A model generated the notes under the pieces. The model saw only the letters and a program-made list of their open reading frames with translations, was not told the origin of the DNA and ran no database searches. A program made the translations under genes and the position numbers. From CAYPLH01 sp964411505 (GTDB taxonomy: Bacteria; Bacillota; Clostridia; CAYPLH01; DUMO01), in assembly GCA_964411505.1 (NCBI GenBank), contig CAYPLH010000014.1, forward strand, positions 1 to 64,000: 64,000 bases of DNA, given 5' to 3'. Shown here one piece after another: positions 46,193 through 55,141 of this stretch (positions are counted from its first letter, which is position 1; the number at the start of each line of letters is the position of its first letter).

Positions 46193-46375
46193 TTTACCTA
46201 TGCTACACAAATACAAACATTACTGTTTCATTTTTTCAAATAATCTATTATAATGATTACTGGTTGTTTTTCATTATATCAGGATATGGTGGCATTTTCC
46301 GATATATAGATGAAGAATTATTTAAATCAGACTTTGTGAGAACGAGACAACAAAAATTAGAAAAGGATGGAATAC

Positions 46376-47350
46376 ATGAGAAGCTTAAAGATAATAGCAA
46401 TTTTGTTGATTTGTTTTATGTTAACGGGGTGTGGACAAAAAGATGGTAACGGTGGTACGAGTGAAGAACCTAATGTTACTAATGAAGCAAACAATACCCA
46501 GGATGGTACAAATAAAAATCCAACAGTAGAACCAACAGAGCCAGTTGAGATTAATCCAACAGCAACACCTGTTCCTACTGACAACACGGATATTGAGCCT
46601 TCCGGGTCTGTTCAGCCTGAAGTATCTGAGCGTGTGGGGAAGCTTGATAGCGAAGTTTTAGATAAGCTGGACAATACAACCAAAGGATGGTGGATCAGCC
46701 TTAATAAGGAGCATAAAACACCCACTATTCCAGGAGATATTAAGGATCTTATCGACAAATATGATGGATACTATGTCGCTGATACCTCTGAAAAAGTGGT
46801 ATACCTTACTTTCGATGAAGGCTATGAGAACGGTTATACACCAATGATACTGGACACACTTAAAGAAAATGATGTTAAATCAGTTTTCTTTATTACGTCA
46901 CAATTTTTAAATCAAAATTCAGACCTTGTTCAAAGAATGCTTGATGAAGGGCATATAATTGGAAATCATTCGGTAAATCACCCGTCAATGCCCGATAAGG
47001 ATTATGATGGCATAATAAAAGAGATATGCGGTCTTGAAGATATGTTTGCTGAGAAGTTTGGAAAGGGGTTTAATTATTTTAGACCTCCACAGGGGAACTA
47101 TAGTGAAAGAACCTTGGCAGCAACCCAACAGTTGGGCTATAAGACAATATTTTGGAGCTTTGCATATGATGACTGGGATGTAACAAAGGTGCGCGGAGCT
47201 GATTATGCATATAATAAAGTTATGGACAATTTGCATAATGGTGCTATCTATTTATTACATGCTGTTTCAAAGGATAATGCCGAAGGACTTGATAAGATTA
47301 TAAAAGGAATACGAGAAGAAGGCTATGAAATTAGACAGCTTGATTTGTAA
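46376..47350 (+). CDS. pdaA: PdaA-like delta-lactam biosynthetic de-N-acetylase, lipoprotein form
   Basis: A polysaccharide deacetylase of the NodB family that makes muramic delta-lactam in the spore cortex. The 324-residue precursor has a lipobox (ICFMLTGC), a threonine/proline-rich linker, and the motifs VYLTFDEGYENGYTP, IGNHSVNHPSM (metal-binding His pair) and FRPPQGNYSER. The FDEGYENGY pattern is the PdaA form rather than the generic NodB form. ATG 46376 has AAAAGG upstream. It is divergent from the sigma locus and converges on metF. Confidence 0.85.
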   Translation: MRSLKIIAILLICFMLTGCGQKDGNGGTSEEPNVTNEANNTQDGTNKNPTVEPTEPVEINPTATPVPTDNTDIEPSGSVQPEVSERVGKLDSEVLDKLDNTTKGWWISLNKEHKTPTIPGDIKDLIDKYDGYYVADTSEKVVYLTFDEGYENGYTPMILDTLKENDVKSVFFITSQFLNQNSDLVQRMLDEGHIIGNHSVNHPSMPDKDYDGIIKEICGLEDMFAEKFGKGFNYFRPPQGNYSERTLAATQQLGYKTIFWSFAYDDWDVTKVRGADYAYNKVMDNLHNGAIYLLHAVSKDNAEGLDKIIKGIREEGYEIRQLDL

Positions 47351-47375
47351 GTGAACCATCCGCTTATTTTGATTA

Positions 47376-47586
47376 TGATGGATATAGTGTAGCAACAGAA
47401 CAGGCTAATTATTTTTTGAAAACTAACGGTTCGTAGAATATAAAAATGCTAACGCTTTATATGCGCCATCCGTGGCGCATAAAGCTAAAAAAACATCCTG
47501 TTTTTTTCACGCATTTTTATATTCCACTCACCGAGTTTTCTGTCAAAATAAAGCCAATTGTTCTTTATGCTACACTATATCCATCA
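47376..47586. mobile_element. 211-bp imperfect palindrome (MITE-like)
   Basis: TGATGGATATAGTGTAGCA (47376-47394) recurs inverted at 47568-47586. The inner arms match imperfectly for about 90 bp (for example GAATATAAAAATGC on both), and the centre is a perfect ATGCGCCA/TGGCGCAT stem near 47461-47480. It fills most of the gap between the convergent pdaA and metF genes and may also serve as a terminator. Confidence 0.6.
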
Positions 47587-47658
47587 AAACTAAAGAAACG
47601 GATTGAAGCTTTTCGTCGGACTCCTCGCCCCAAAAAAACCATGTTATGTTGTCGTAGA

Positions 47659-48525
47659 CTAAATAAGACCTGCACTTTTAAGAATTTTTCTGGTAGAAAC
47701 CGGTCTGTTCATAGTGTAAAGATGCACTCCGGGAGCACCGTTATCAATAAGATCACGTATTTGTGATGCAGCATAATCAATCCCAGCCTTTAACATGTCA
47801 TCGGGATCGTTGGCATACTTATCCATTGTGATTACTAATTTTGCAGGTAGAGAGCAACCGCTTCGAGCACACATGTTTTTAATCTGCTGTGGGGCGAAAA
47901 CAGGCATAATTCCAGGTATAACAGGACAATTTATTCCTTTGGAGATAATTCTCTCAACAAAGTCAAAATAAAATCTATTATCAAAGAATAGTTGTGTTAT
48001 CAGAAAATCAACTCCCTGATCCACTTTGTTTTTTAAGTTTATTATATCATCAGAAATTCGTTTGGATTCAATATGTCCTTCTATATATGCAGCGGCACTG
48101 ATGCAAAAATCATTTCCTTCACGGATATGCCTTATAAGCTCACTGGCATAGCGATATGCACAATTTGAAAAATCGTATCCCGGCTGATCTTTTGGGGGAT
48201 CTCCCCGCAGAGCAAGAATATTTTTCAATCCCTTTTGTGACATGGAGTCCAAAAGCTGATCTATTTCTAGTGTTTGGTGACCTACACACGTAAAATGCGC
48301 CATGCTTTCAATGTTATACTCTTCTTTAATCTTAGAAGCGATATCAATAGTATTTTCCCTAGTAGATCCTCCTGCTCCATAGGTTACACTTATATAATCA
48401 GGGTTTAGAGCTTTAAACCTAGCAAGGGATTTATATATGTTTTCAATAGGAACTTCAGGTTTGGGAGGAAATATTTCGAACCCTACTACCTTTTTTTTAT
48501 TATTTACAATATCAATAATCTTCAT
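47659..48525 (-). CDS. metF: Methylenetetrahydrofolate reductase
   Basis: A 288-residue FAD-dependent enzyme reducing 5,10-methylene-THF to 5-methyl-THF for methionine synthesis or the Wood-Ljungdahl route. Family motifs include GFEIFPPK, DYISVTYGAGGS, ILALRGDPP (residues 101-109) and DFLITQLFFDN, ending with GVHLYTMNRP. No other C1 gene is adjacent, so it is probably the methionine enzyme. The convergent arrangement with pdaA shares the palindromic element. Confidence 0.93.
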   Translation of the reverse strand: MKIIDIVNNKKKVVGFEIFPPKPEVPIENIYKSLARFKALNPDYISVTYGAGGSTRENTIDIASKIKEEYNIESMAHFTCVGHQTLEIDQLLDSMSQKGLKNILALRGDPPKDQPGYDFSNCAYRYASELIRHIREGNDFCISAAAYIEGHIESKRISDDIINLKNKVDQGVDFLITQLFFDNRFYFDFVERIISKGINCPVIPGIMPVFAPQQIKNMCARSGCSLPAKLVITMDKYANDPDDMLKAGIDYAASQIRDLIDNGAPGVHLYTMNRPVSTRKILKSAGLI

Positions 48526-48872
48526 GAAATGCCTCCCGCAAATTTTGTTCCATTATACTAAGTTAAAAGCACATTGTCAACATACTAAATTCAATTAAAT
48601 ACACCTAAGTACAATCGGAGTTACCGTTTGCGCCCCTATATTTTGAGATTGGCTGTGCAAAAGCGTAAACTACCAAAAAGTTTGAATTAAACAACAGTAG
48701 TCTTACCAACTTTCCAACCAACAAACCAAATTACAAGTAATTATGAATTAATTTGTGTAAAAGGTATCAAAATAATTCTATTGGTGCAAATTCAAGTGTG
48801 ACTGTTCACTCATTTAGCTGTCATGAATACTTAAATAGTCACGTTAAAATAGCTTTATGCTTTTAATAACAG

Positions 48873-48902
48873 TTGACTAATTATTCTGAATGATAGTAAA
48901 AT
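48873..48902 (+). promoter_or_regulatory. Probable promoter of nfnAB
   Basis: TTGACT, 18 bases and TAAAAT lie about 100 bases before nfnA. The rest of the 480-base gap 48526-49003 holds only A/T-rich DNA and weak inverted repeats; no gene was found in it. Confidence 0.45.
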
Positions 48903-49003
48903 AGTACAATAGTACAGGTCTTTGAGATTAATACATCTTTTTATGTAGATATGTTTTGATTAGTACTGATTAAAAATTAATAAATAAATGCGAGGGAAGA
49001 TAC

Positions 49004-49849
49004 ATGTTTAAAATTGTAAAAAAAGAGATACTAAACCCTTTGGTAAAGCTTATGGAGATTGAAGCTCCTTATGTGGCCAGAAAAGCTGAGCCAGGACAGT
49101 TTATTATCCTTAGGACAGATGAAATGGGCGAACGAATACCTTTAACAATAGCTGACTATGACCGTAGTAAAGGAACAATTACTATAATTTTTCAGGAGGT
49201 AGGTAAAACAACTCAGGTTCTTGGTGCTATGAATGAAGGTGACAGCATCCTTGATTTTGCAGGACCTTTGGGAGTTGCTTCACATTTGGATGGTATTAAA
49301 AAAGCAGCAGTAATTGGAGGAGGCTTAGGAACTGCAATAGCCTATCCACAGGCTAAGAAGCTTCATGAGAATGGAGCGGTAGTACACTCTATTGTAGGTT
49401 TTCGAAATAAGGATTTGATTGTACTTGAGAAGGAAATGAAAGAAGTCAGTACTGAGCTGTTTGTAACTACAGATGATGGGTCAAACGGCAATAAGGGTTT
49501 TGTTACTGATGAATTAAAAAAGCTTTTGGAGAGTGGGAATCAGTATGATCTTGTTATTGCCATAGGTCCTTTAGTTATGATGAAATTTGTAAGCAAACTG
49601 ACAAAGGAATATGGAGTCAAGACTATTGTCAGTATGAATCCGGTTATGATTGATGGTACCGGTATGTGCGGTGGATGCCGTGTAACGGTAGGAGGCAAAA
49701 CAAAATTTGCTTGTGTTGACGGTCCGGATTTTGATGGGCATTTGGTTGACTTTGATGAAGCTATAAGAAGACAATCGATGTACAAGCGTGAAGAAGAGAA
49801 GGTAAGTAAAGAGCATAAATGTAAACTAGGAGGTGCTTTAGATGGCTAA
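49004..49849 (+). CDS. nfnA: NfnA-like FAD/NAD(P)-binding subunit (ferredoxin-NADP reductase)
   Basis: A 281-residue subunit of the electron-bifurcating NADH-dependent reduced ferredoxin:NADP oxidoreductase. It shows a PyrK/FNR fold with PGQFIILR and IPLTIADYD, a Rossmann GGGLGTAIAYPQA stretch and a C-terminal [2Fe-2S]-type cysteine set (MCGGCRVTVGG, FACVDG). It overlaps the larger subunit gene by 8 bases. GAGGGAAG precedes the start. In anaerobes the pair links NADH, NADPH and ferredoxin pools. Confidence 0.9.
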   Translation: MFKIVKKEILNPLVKLMEIEAPYVARKAEPGQFIILRTDEMGERIPLTIADYDRSKGTITIIFQEVGKTTQVLGAMNEGDSILDFAGPLGVASHLDGIKKAAVIGGGLGTAIAYPQAKKLHENGAVVHSIVGFRNKDLIVLEKEMKEVSTELFVTTDDGSNGNKGFVTDELKKLLESGNQYDLVIAIGPLVMMKFVSKLTKEYGVKTIVSMNPVMIDGTGMCGGCRVTVGGKTKFACVDGPDFDGHLVDFDEAIRRQSMYKREEEKVSKEHKCKLGGALDG

Positions 49850-51236
49850 TATGTCTTTAGAAAAAGTAAATATGCCTGTGCAAGAACCCAACAAGAGAAA
49901 TAAGAATTTTCAGGAGGTTGCGCTAGGTTATACTGAGGATATGGCTATGGAAGAAGCCCAAAGATGCCTTCATTGTAAACATAAACCCTGTGTTAATGGT
50001 TGTCCCGTAAATGTGCAAATACCTGATTTTATTAAGCTGGTCTCTGAAGGTAAATTTCAAGAGGCTTATGAAAAAATTACTGAGACCAATAATCTCCCAG
50101 CCATTTGTGGGCGGGTATGTCCTCAGGAATCACAGTGTGAGAAGCTTTGTGTACGCGGGATAAAGGGAGAACCGGTTGGAATAGGTCGACTTGAAAGGTT
50201 TGTTGCCGATTGGGCTATGAAAAATAACAAAACTTCTGAACCGAAGAATGACAAATTGAATCAAAAAGTTGCAATATTAGGCTCAGGTCCTGCTGGATTA
50301 TCCTGTGCAGCTGACCTAGCTAAAATGGGCTATAGTGTGACAATATTCGAAGCCTTCCATGCAGCAGGTGGAGTTTTGATGTACGGGATACCTGAATTTC
50401 GTCTGCCCAAAGACCTCGTCCAAAAGGAAATAGAGAATGTAAAGAAGCTGGGTGTTGAGATTAAAACCAACATGGTTATCGGAAAGGTTATGTCAATAGA
50501 TGAAATTATGGAAGAGGGATTTGAAGCTGTATTTATTGGTGCCGGAGCAGGTTTGCCTCGGTTTATGGGTATACCTGGAGAAAATTTAAACGGTGTTTAT
50601 TCCGCTAACGAGTTTTTGACGCGTATAAATCTGATGAAAGCCTACAAGTTTCCTGAATATGATACACCTGTAAAAGTGGGCAAAAATGTAGCTGTTGTGG
50701 GAGGCGGAAATGTTGCTATGGATGCAGCTCGATCAGCTAAAAGACTTGGAGCAAAAAGTGTATTTATAGTTTACAGGCGTTCTGAAAATGAAATGCCTGC
50801 AAGGATCGAAGAATTACACCATGCAAAAGAAGAAGGAATAATCTTCAAGCTCCTTACAAATCCTACGAAAATTATTGGTACTTGCGATGGTTGGGTAAAA
50901 GGCATGGAATGTATTTCAATGGAGCTTGGGGAAGCTGACAGCTCAGGAAGAAGAAGACCAGTTGAAAAAGAAGGTTCAGAACATATAATTGATGTGGAAA
51001 CTGTTGTAATAGCAATCGGGCAAAGTCCAAATCCATTAATTTCATCAACAACTCCTGATCTTGAGGTGCAAAAATGGGGTGGAATAGTTACAGACGAAGA
51101 AACAGGAGCAACGAGCAAACCTGGTGTTTATGCCGGAGGAGATATTGTTACAGGAGCGGCTACTGTTATTCTGGCAATGGGCGCTGGGAAAAAGGCGGCA
51201 AAGGCAATTGATGAGTATCTTCAATCTGCTAAATAA
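49842..51236 (+). CDS. nfnB: NfnB-like NADPH-dependent glutamate synthase-type flavoprotein
   Basis: A 464-residue flavoprotein with an N-terminal Fe-S domain (CLHCKHKPCVNGCPVNVQIP and CGRVCPQESQCEKLC) and two nucleotide-binding folds (AILGSGPAGLSCAADLA, AVVGGGNVAMDAARSAKRLG). It is often annotated gltA, but with NfnA upstream and no glutamine amidotransferase subunit it is better read as the large NfnAB subunit. The two genes overlap by 8 bases. Confidence 0.9.
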   Translation: MANMSLEKVNMPVQEPNKRNKNFQEVALGYTEDMAMEEAQRCLHCKHKPCVNGCPVNVQIPDFIKLVSEGKFQEAYEKITETNNLPAICGRVCPQESQCEKLCVRGIKGEPVGIGRLERFVADWAMKNNKTSEPKNDKLNQKVAILGSGPAGLSCAADLAKMGYSVTIFEAFHAAGGVLMYGIPEFRLPKDLVQKEIENVKKLGVEIKTNMVIGKVMSIDEIMEEGFEAVFIGAGAGLPRFMGIPGENLNGVYSANEFLTRINLMKAYKFPEYDTPVKVGKNVAVVGGGNVAMDAARSAKRLGAKSVFIVYRRSENEMPARIEELHHAKEEGIIFKLLTNPTKIIGTCDGWVKGMECISMELGEADSSGRRRPVEKEGSEHIIDVETVVIAIGQSPNPLISSTTPDLEVQKWGGIVTDEETGATSKPGVYAGGDIVTGAATVILAMGAGKKAAKAIDEYLQSAK

Positions 51237-51268
51237 CAATAGTAAGTTACAGTTCACAGGTAGCTAAA

Positions 51269-51358
51269 GAGATATAACTTTCGCAATGTTAGGAAACATT
51301 AGCGAAATGCAGCTCTTGCAAATGAAGCGTAGTTTCCGTTATTGCACAGTTATATCTC
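51269..51358. repeat. 90-bp palindromic element after nfnB
   Basis: GAGATATAACT (51269-51279) and AGTTATATCTC (51348-51358) close the element. Inside, TTTCGC and GCGAAA form a second, near-palindromic stem. It could be a repeat unit, a terminator for nfnB or a small structured RNA. Confidence 0.5.
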
Positions 51359-51473
51359 AATATGTAGGGTCTGAATAGTAGCCAATAGTAACTCTAAGAA
51401 AGCTGATTGCAGTGAAAGATGTTGATATATTTTTTTACTATATATATAATTATTAAAAGTGAGCTTTTAATGA

Positions 51474-52121
51474 ATGTATTTTAAACACGATTGGGGTGTA
51501 ACAAAAGTGAGTATCAAAACTGGAGAAATTGTTTCAATAAGACATTATTCCGGGGTTAACTCTTTTAAGAGTGCAATTTTAGGATACCATGAGGATAAGG
51601 TTACTGTAAAGCTCACAAGAGATTTTTCGATTATCAATTTTTTCGTAGGAGACCCAGTTGTTATCAGTCTATATGTAAAAGAAGAAGTCATATCAATTGG
51701 ATGTACCATTTCACAATTTCAAAATGATAAGGGAATTGTTGAGCTTATAATCGACAGTGTTGAACGGCATCCTGAAAGACGTCAATATGAAAGGTATCCA
51801 GTTTCAATTTATGCTGATGTGAAAAAAGAATTATCAAGGAAAAAATACCTTGCGATCATAAAGGATATTAATATATATGGATTGTGTTTTTACTCAAAAG
51901 AGGAGTTTGAAGTTGATAATCAATTGGAAATATCAATGTATGTTGAGATGAACATACTTTTTTTAAATGTTGTTATTGTAAGAAAAGTAAAACGAGAAAA
52001 TTATTTTGAATATGGTGCCAAAATTGTATATAAAGATGCTTCCACTATGAACGTAATGGAGGAGTACTTAAAAAAAGTTCAAAAAATCTATGAGAATGAC
52101 ATTAAAAAATTCAAAATATGA
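51474..52121 (+). CDS. PilZ-domain (YcgR-like) c-di-GMP receptor
   Basis: A 215-residue protein with an N-terminal YcgR-like beta domain and a C-terminal PilZ domain. The c-di-GMP-binding motif is R-x-x-x-R in ERRQYERYPVSIYADVK, and the second motif is DINIYGLCFYS (in place of D/N-x-S-x-x-G). The start is uncertain: ATG 51474 and GTG 51508 are both in frame. Relatives slow flagella when c-di-GMP rises. No flagellar gene lies nearby. Confidence 0.82.
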   Translation: MYFKHDWGVTKVSIKTGEIVSIRHYSGVNSFKSAILGYHEDKVTVKLTRDFSIINFFVGDPVVISLYVKEEVISIGCTISQFQNDKGIVELIIDSVERHPERRQYERYPVSIYADVKKELSRKKYLAIIKDINIYGLCFYSKEEFEVDNQLEISMYVEMNILFLNVVIVRKVKRENYFEYGAKIVYKDASTMNVMEEYLKKVQKIYENDIKKFKI

Positions 52122-52296
52122 GTTTAGCATTTGGCAGTATCAAAGTTATAACGCACCGTAATTACAATATATTGTTGCAGTTATGAGGTTAGTTCAACTA
52201 AAATTCGTAGAGAATATTCTTAACAATGCTGATCTTTGCAAAGTGGCATGAGTTTAATAAGAAGAAATTTAATGGTTAGAATGGGAGGCAGTTGTG

Positions 52297-53235
52297 ATGT
52301 TTACAGTTACACTAAAAGAAATAATAAGTGAATTTCAGCTGGAAGTTGTATCCTGTGAAGATAAAATAGAAGAGAAAGTAGTTTCTACCCCCGAACTTGG
52401 AAGACCAGGGCTGCAGCTTGCAGGGTTTTACGAGCATATAGGTGAAGACAGAATACAGATTATCGGTAACGCTGAATCTTCTTATATTGAGCAAATGGAA
52501 CCTGATGAACGCTTAATGAGACTTGAAGAGTTTTTTAAGTTTGGATTTCCATGCGTAATTATTGCTAGAGGTCTTGAAGTATGTTCTGAAATACATGCTG
52601 TCTCTAAAAAATATGGGATACCTGTGTTAAGGACTAAAGAAGTTACTTCGAGATTTTTCAGCTATCTCATAAATTATCTCAATGTACAACTTGCGCCAAG
52701 AGAGAACAAACACGGTGTACTGGTCGAGGTTTATGGCGAAGGAATTCTTATACTGGGTGATAGCAGTGTGGGTAAAAGCGAAACAGCACTGGAATTAGTT
52801 AAAAGAGGTCACCGCCTTGTAGCTGATGATGTCGTTGAGGTTAGGAAGGTATCAGACAGAACATTGGTGGGAACTGCGCCTGATATAATAAGACATTTTA
52901 TGGAGATTAGGGCAATAGGTATTCTTGATGTGAAAACACTTTTTGGTGTAGGTTCGGTGAAGATGACCGAAAAGATTAACCTTGTAATACATCTTGAGAA
53001 GTGGGATAAAAACAAACTATATGATAGGCTGGGACTTGTAGAAGAGTACACGGATATTCTTGGGGTAAAGATTCCTCTTCTGAGTATTCCTGTAAGACCC
53101 GGAAGGAATCTTGCAATGATTGTGGAAGTTGCTGCAATGAATAACCGTCAGAGGGTTATGGGATATAATGCCGCTAAGGTGCTTAACGACAGGATTATGG
53201 CTGAAATCAGCAAGAAAACTACAGAAAATAGGTAG
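52297..53235 (+). CDS. hprK: HPr kinase/phosphorylase
   Basis: A bifunctional enzyme of 312 residues that phosphorylates and dephosphorylates Ser46 of HPr, controlling carbon catabolite repression. The P-loop GDSSVGKSETALELV, the HRLVADDVVEVR capping region and the signature EIRAIGILDVKTLFGVG are all present. ATG 52297 follows GGAGG by 8 bases. It leads hprK-murB-rapZ-yvcK-whiA, a conserved order in clostridia. Confidence 0.96.
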   Translation: MFTVTLKEIISEFQLEVVSCEDKIEEKVVSTPELGRPGLQLAGFYEHIGEDRIQIIGNAESSYIEQMEPDERLMRLEEFFKFGFPCVIIARGLEVCSEIHAVSKKYGIPVLRTKEVTSRFFSYLINYLNVQLAPRENKHGVLVEVYGEGILILGDSSVGKSETALELVKRGHRLVADDVVEVRKVSDRTLVGTAPDIIRHFMEIRAIGILDVKTLFGVGSVKMTEKINLVIHLEKWDKNKLYDRLGLVEEYTDILGVKIPLLSIPVRPGRNLAMIVEVAAMNNRQRVMGYNAAKVLNDRIMAEISKKTTENR

Positions 53236-53305
53236 AATAGCACAAGCTGTATTTATAATATGATTATAGCATGGGAAGTCAAATTTAGGAGGCATTATAA
53301 GAACT

Positions 53306-54226
53306 GTGAAAAACTTCAACAAGTTTAAAATAGCACAACTTACAGCCAATATCATAGGAGAAGATAATGTTCTTATTGATGAACCTATGAGTAAACACAC
53401 TTCTTTTAGAATTGGTGGGCAGGCAGATTTGATGCTTTTACCCAAGAATCCTGATCAAATTATAAGTATTATTCAGCTTTTAAAAGAACAATGTATTTCT
53501 TTTATGGTGATGGGTAACGGAACTAACCTTTTAGTAAGAGAAAAAGGCATACGCGGAGCAGTTATTAAATTATATAAAAACTTTATGGATTATAAGGTTA
53601 TAGGGAACAGGATACAAGTACAAGCAGGGATCTTGTTATCAAATCTTGCGAAAATAGCTATGGAAAATGGCCTAAGTGGCATGGAAGCAATATCTGGAAT
53701 TCCCGGCACCTTAGGCGGAGCTGTTACCATGAATGCTGGTGCTTATGGAACTGAAACGAAAGATATTGTCCTAAAAACTCAATATATTGACGAGTGTGGT
53801 AATATTAAAGAAGTTTCTGGAGCTCAGCATGGCTTTGGCAATAGAACTAGTATATTTCAGAATAACAATGGAATTGTTATTGAGTCTGAGGTTCAGCTTT
53901 ATGAAGGAAATAAAAAAGAGATACAAGAACGAATGAATGATTTTAAAACAAGAAGAAATGATAAACAGCCAGTAGAGTTTCCAAGTGCTGGTAGTGTATT
54001 TAAGAGACCTGAAGGTTATTTTGCTGGGAAGTTAATTGAGGATTGCGGTTTAAAAGGATTTAGAATTGGTGGAGCGGAAATTTCTAACAAGCACTGTGGC
54101 TTTATTATAAATAGAGATAATGCAAGCGCGGATGATGTTATTGAATTGATAAGGTTTATAAAGAACAAAGTATTATCCTTGTATGGTGTGACGCTTGACA
54201 CTGAAGTCAGGATAATTGGAGAATGA
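53306..54226 (+). CDS. murB: UDP-N-acetylenolpyruvoylglucosamine reductase MurB
   Basis: A 306-residue FAD enzyme reducing UDP-GlcNAc-enolpyruvate to UDP-MurNAc in peptidoglycan precursor synthesis. Motifs: HTSFRIGG, VMGNGTNLLVRE, GIPGTLGGAVTMNAGAYG and PSAGSVFKRPEG with the catalytic Ser and following FAGKLIEDCGLKG. The type is the shorter Gram-positive form (MurB type II). Start GTG at 53306 behind AGGAGG. Forty bases separate it from rapZ. Confidence 0.95.
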   Translation: MKNFNKFKIAQLTANIIGEDNVLIDEPMSKHTSFRIGGQADLMLLPKNPDQIISIIQLLKEQCISFMVMGNGTNLLVREKGIRGAVIKLYKNFMDYKVIGNRIQVQAGILLSNLAKIAMENGLSGMEAISGIPGTLGGAVTMNAGAYGTETKDIVLKTQYIDECGNIKEVSGAQHGFGNRTSIFQNNNGIVIESEVQLYEGNKKEIQERMNDFKTRRNDKQPVEFPSAGSVFKRPEGYFAGKLIEDCGLKGFRIGGAEISNKHCGFIINRDNASADDVIELIRFIKNKVLSLYGVTLDTEVRIIGE

Positions 54227-54265
54227 GCATACTAAAAATTACTTTGCAAAAGAAGAGGGGTAAAA

Positions 54266-55141
54266 ATGAGGTTTGTTATAATAACAGGCATTTCGGGGGC
54301 AGGAAGAAGCCTTGCTATGAAGTACCTTGAAGATATTGGATATTTCTGTGTGGACAATTTGCCTCCCGAACTAATACCAAAATTTGCAGAAATAAGCTCC
54401 AAAACTCGCGGTAAAATGGAAAGGATAGCCTTAGTAATTGATATAAGGGGCGGTGAGCTATTCAATGATCTGATCCCAGGCTTAAACGGATTAAAAGAAG
54501 CAGGACTTCCATATGAGATTCTTTTTCTTGAAGCTTCGGACAGTGTGCTAATAAAAAGATATAAGGAAAGCAGAAGGATGCATCCCCTTGCTCCTTATGG
54601 AAGTCTTCTCAAAGGGATTAATGAGGAGCGAGAAATATTAAAGAAAATTAAAAAGAAGGCAAATCACATTATTGATACGTCTGGACTGACACCTCGACAA
54701 CTCAAAGAGGAAATAGTCAAAATATTTGTAGAAGGTAAGAAATCCCCTAGTATAGTAATCAATATAAATTCTTTTGGTTTTAAGTATGGTATTCCCTTAG
54801 ATTGTGATCTGGTGTTTGATGTAAGGTTTTTACCTAATCCGTTCTATGAAAAATCGTTGAAGGAGCTTACAGGCTTTAATGATACTGTCAGGAGCTATGT
54901 ATTAAACTTTCCGGAAGCACAAGAGTTTTTATGTAAATTGACTGACTTGGCTGAATTTCTTATCCCTAATTATGTTAAAGAAGGTAAGAGTCAACTTGTT
55001 GTTGGTATCGGTTGTACAGGGGGAAAACATAGATCAGTTGTAATTGCAAACACTTTCTATCAGATACTTTTTGAAAAAAAACATACAGTATTTGTAGATC
55101 ACAGGGATGTGGGTAAAGATAGAAGGAGAGTAGTTAAATGA
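54266..55141 (+). CDS. rapZ: RNase adaptor-type protein RapZ (YvcJ)
   Basis: A 291-residue nucleotide-binding protein. It starts RFVIITGISGAGRSLAMKYL and has CVDNLPPELI, LFLEASD, RRMHPLA and the C-terminal GIGCTGGKHRSVVIA, DHRDVGKDRRR. The P-loop reads GISGAGRS: the Walker A lysine expected in GAGKS is arginine here, which could weaken nucleotide binding. In E. coli RapZ controls amino-sugar synthesis, and Bacillus YvcJ affects competence. The stop overlaps yvcK by four bases (ATGA). Confidence 0.93.
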   Translation: MRFVIITGISGAGRSLAMKYLEDIGYFCVDNLPPELIPKFAEISSKTRGKMERIALVIDIRGGELFNDLIPGLNGLKEAGLPYEILFLEASDSVLIKRYKESRRMHPLAPYGSLLKGINEEREILKKIKKKANHIIDTSGLTPRQLKEEIVKIFVEGKKSPSIVININSFGFKYGIPLDCDLVFDVRFLPNPFYEKSLKELTGFNDTVRSYVLNFPEAQEFLCKLTDLAEFLIPNYVKEGKSQLVVGIGCTGGKHRSVVIANTFYQILFEKKHTVFVDHRDVGKDRRRVVK

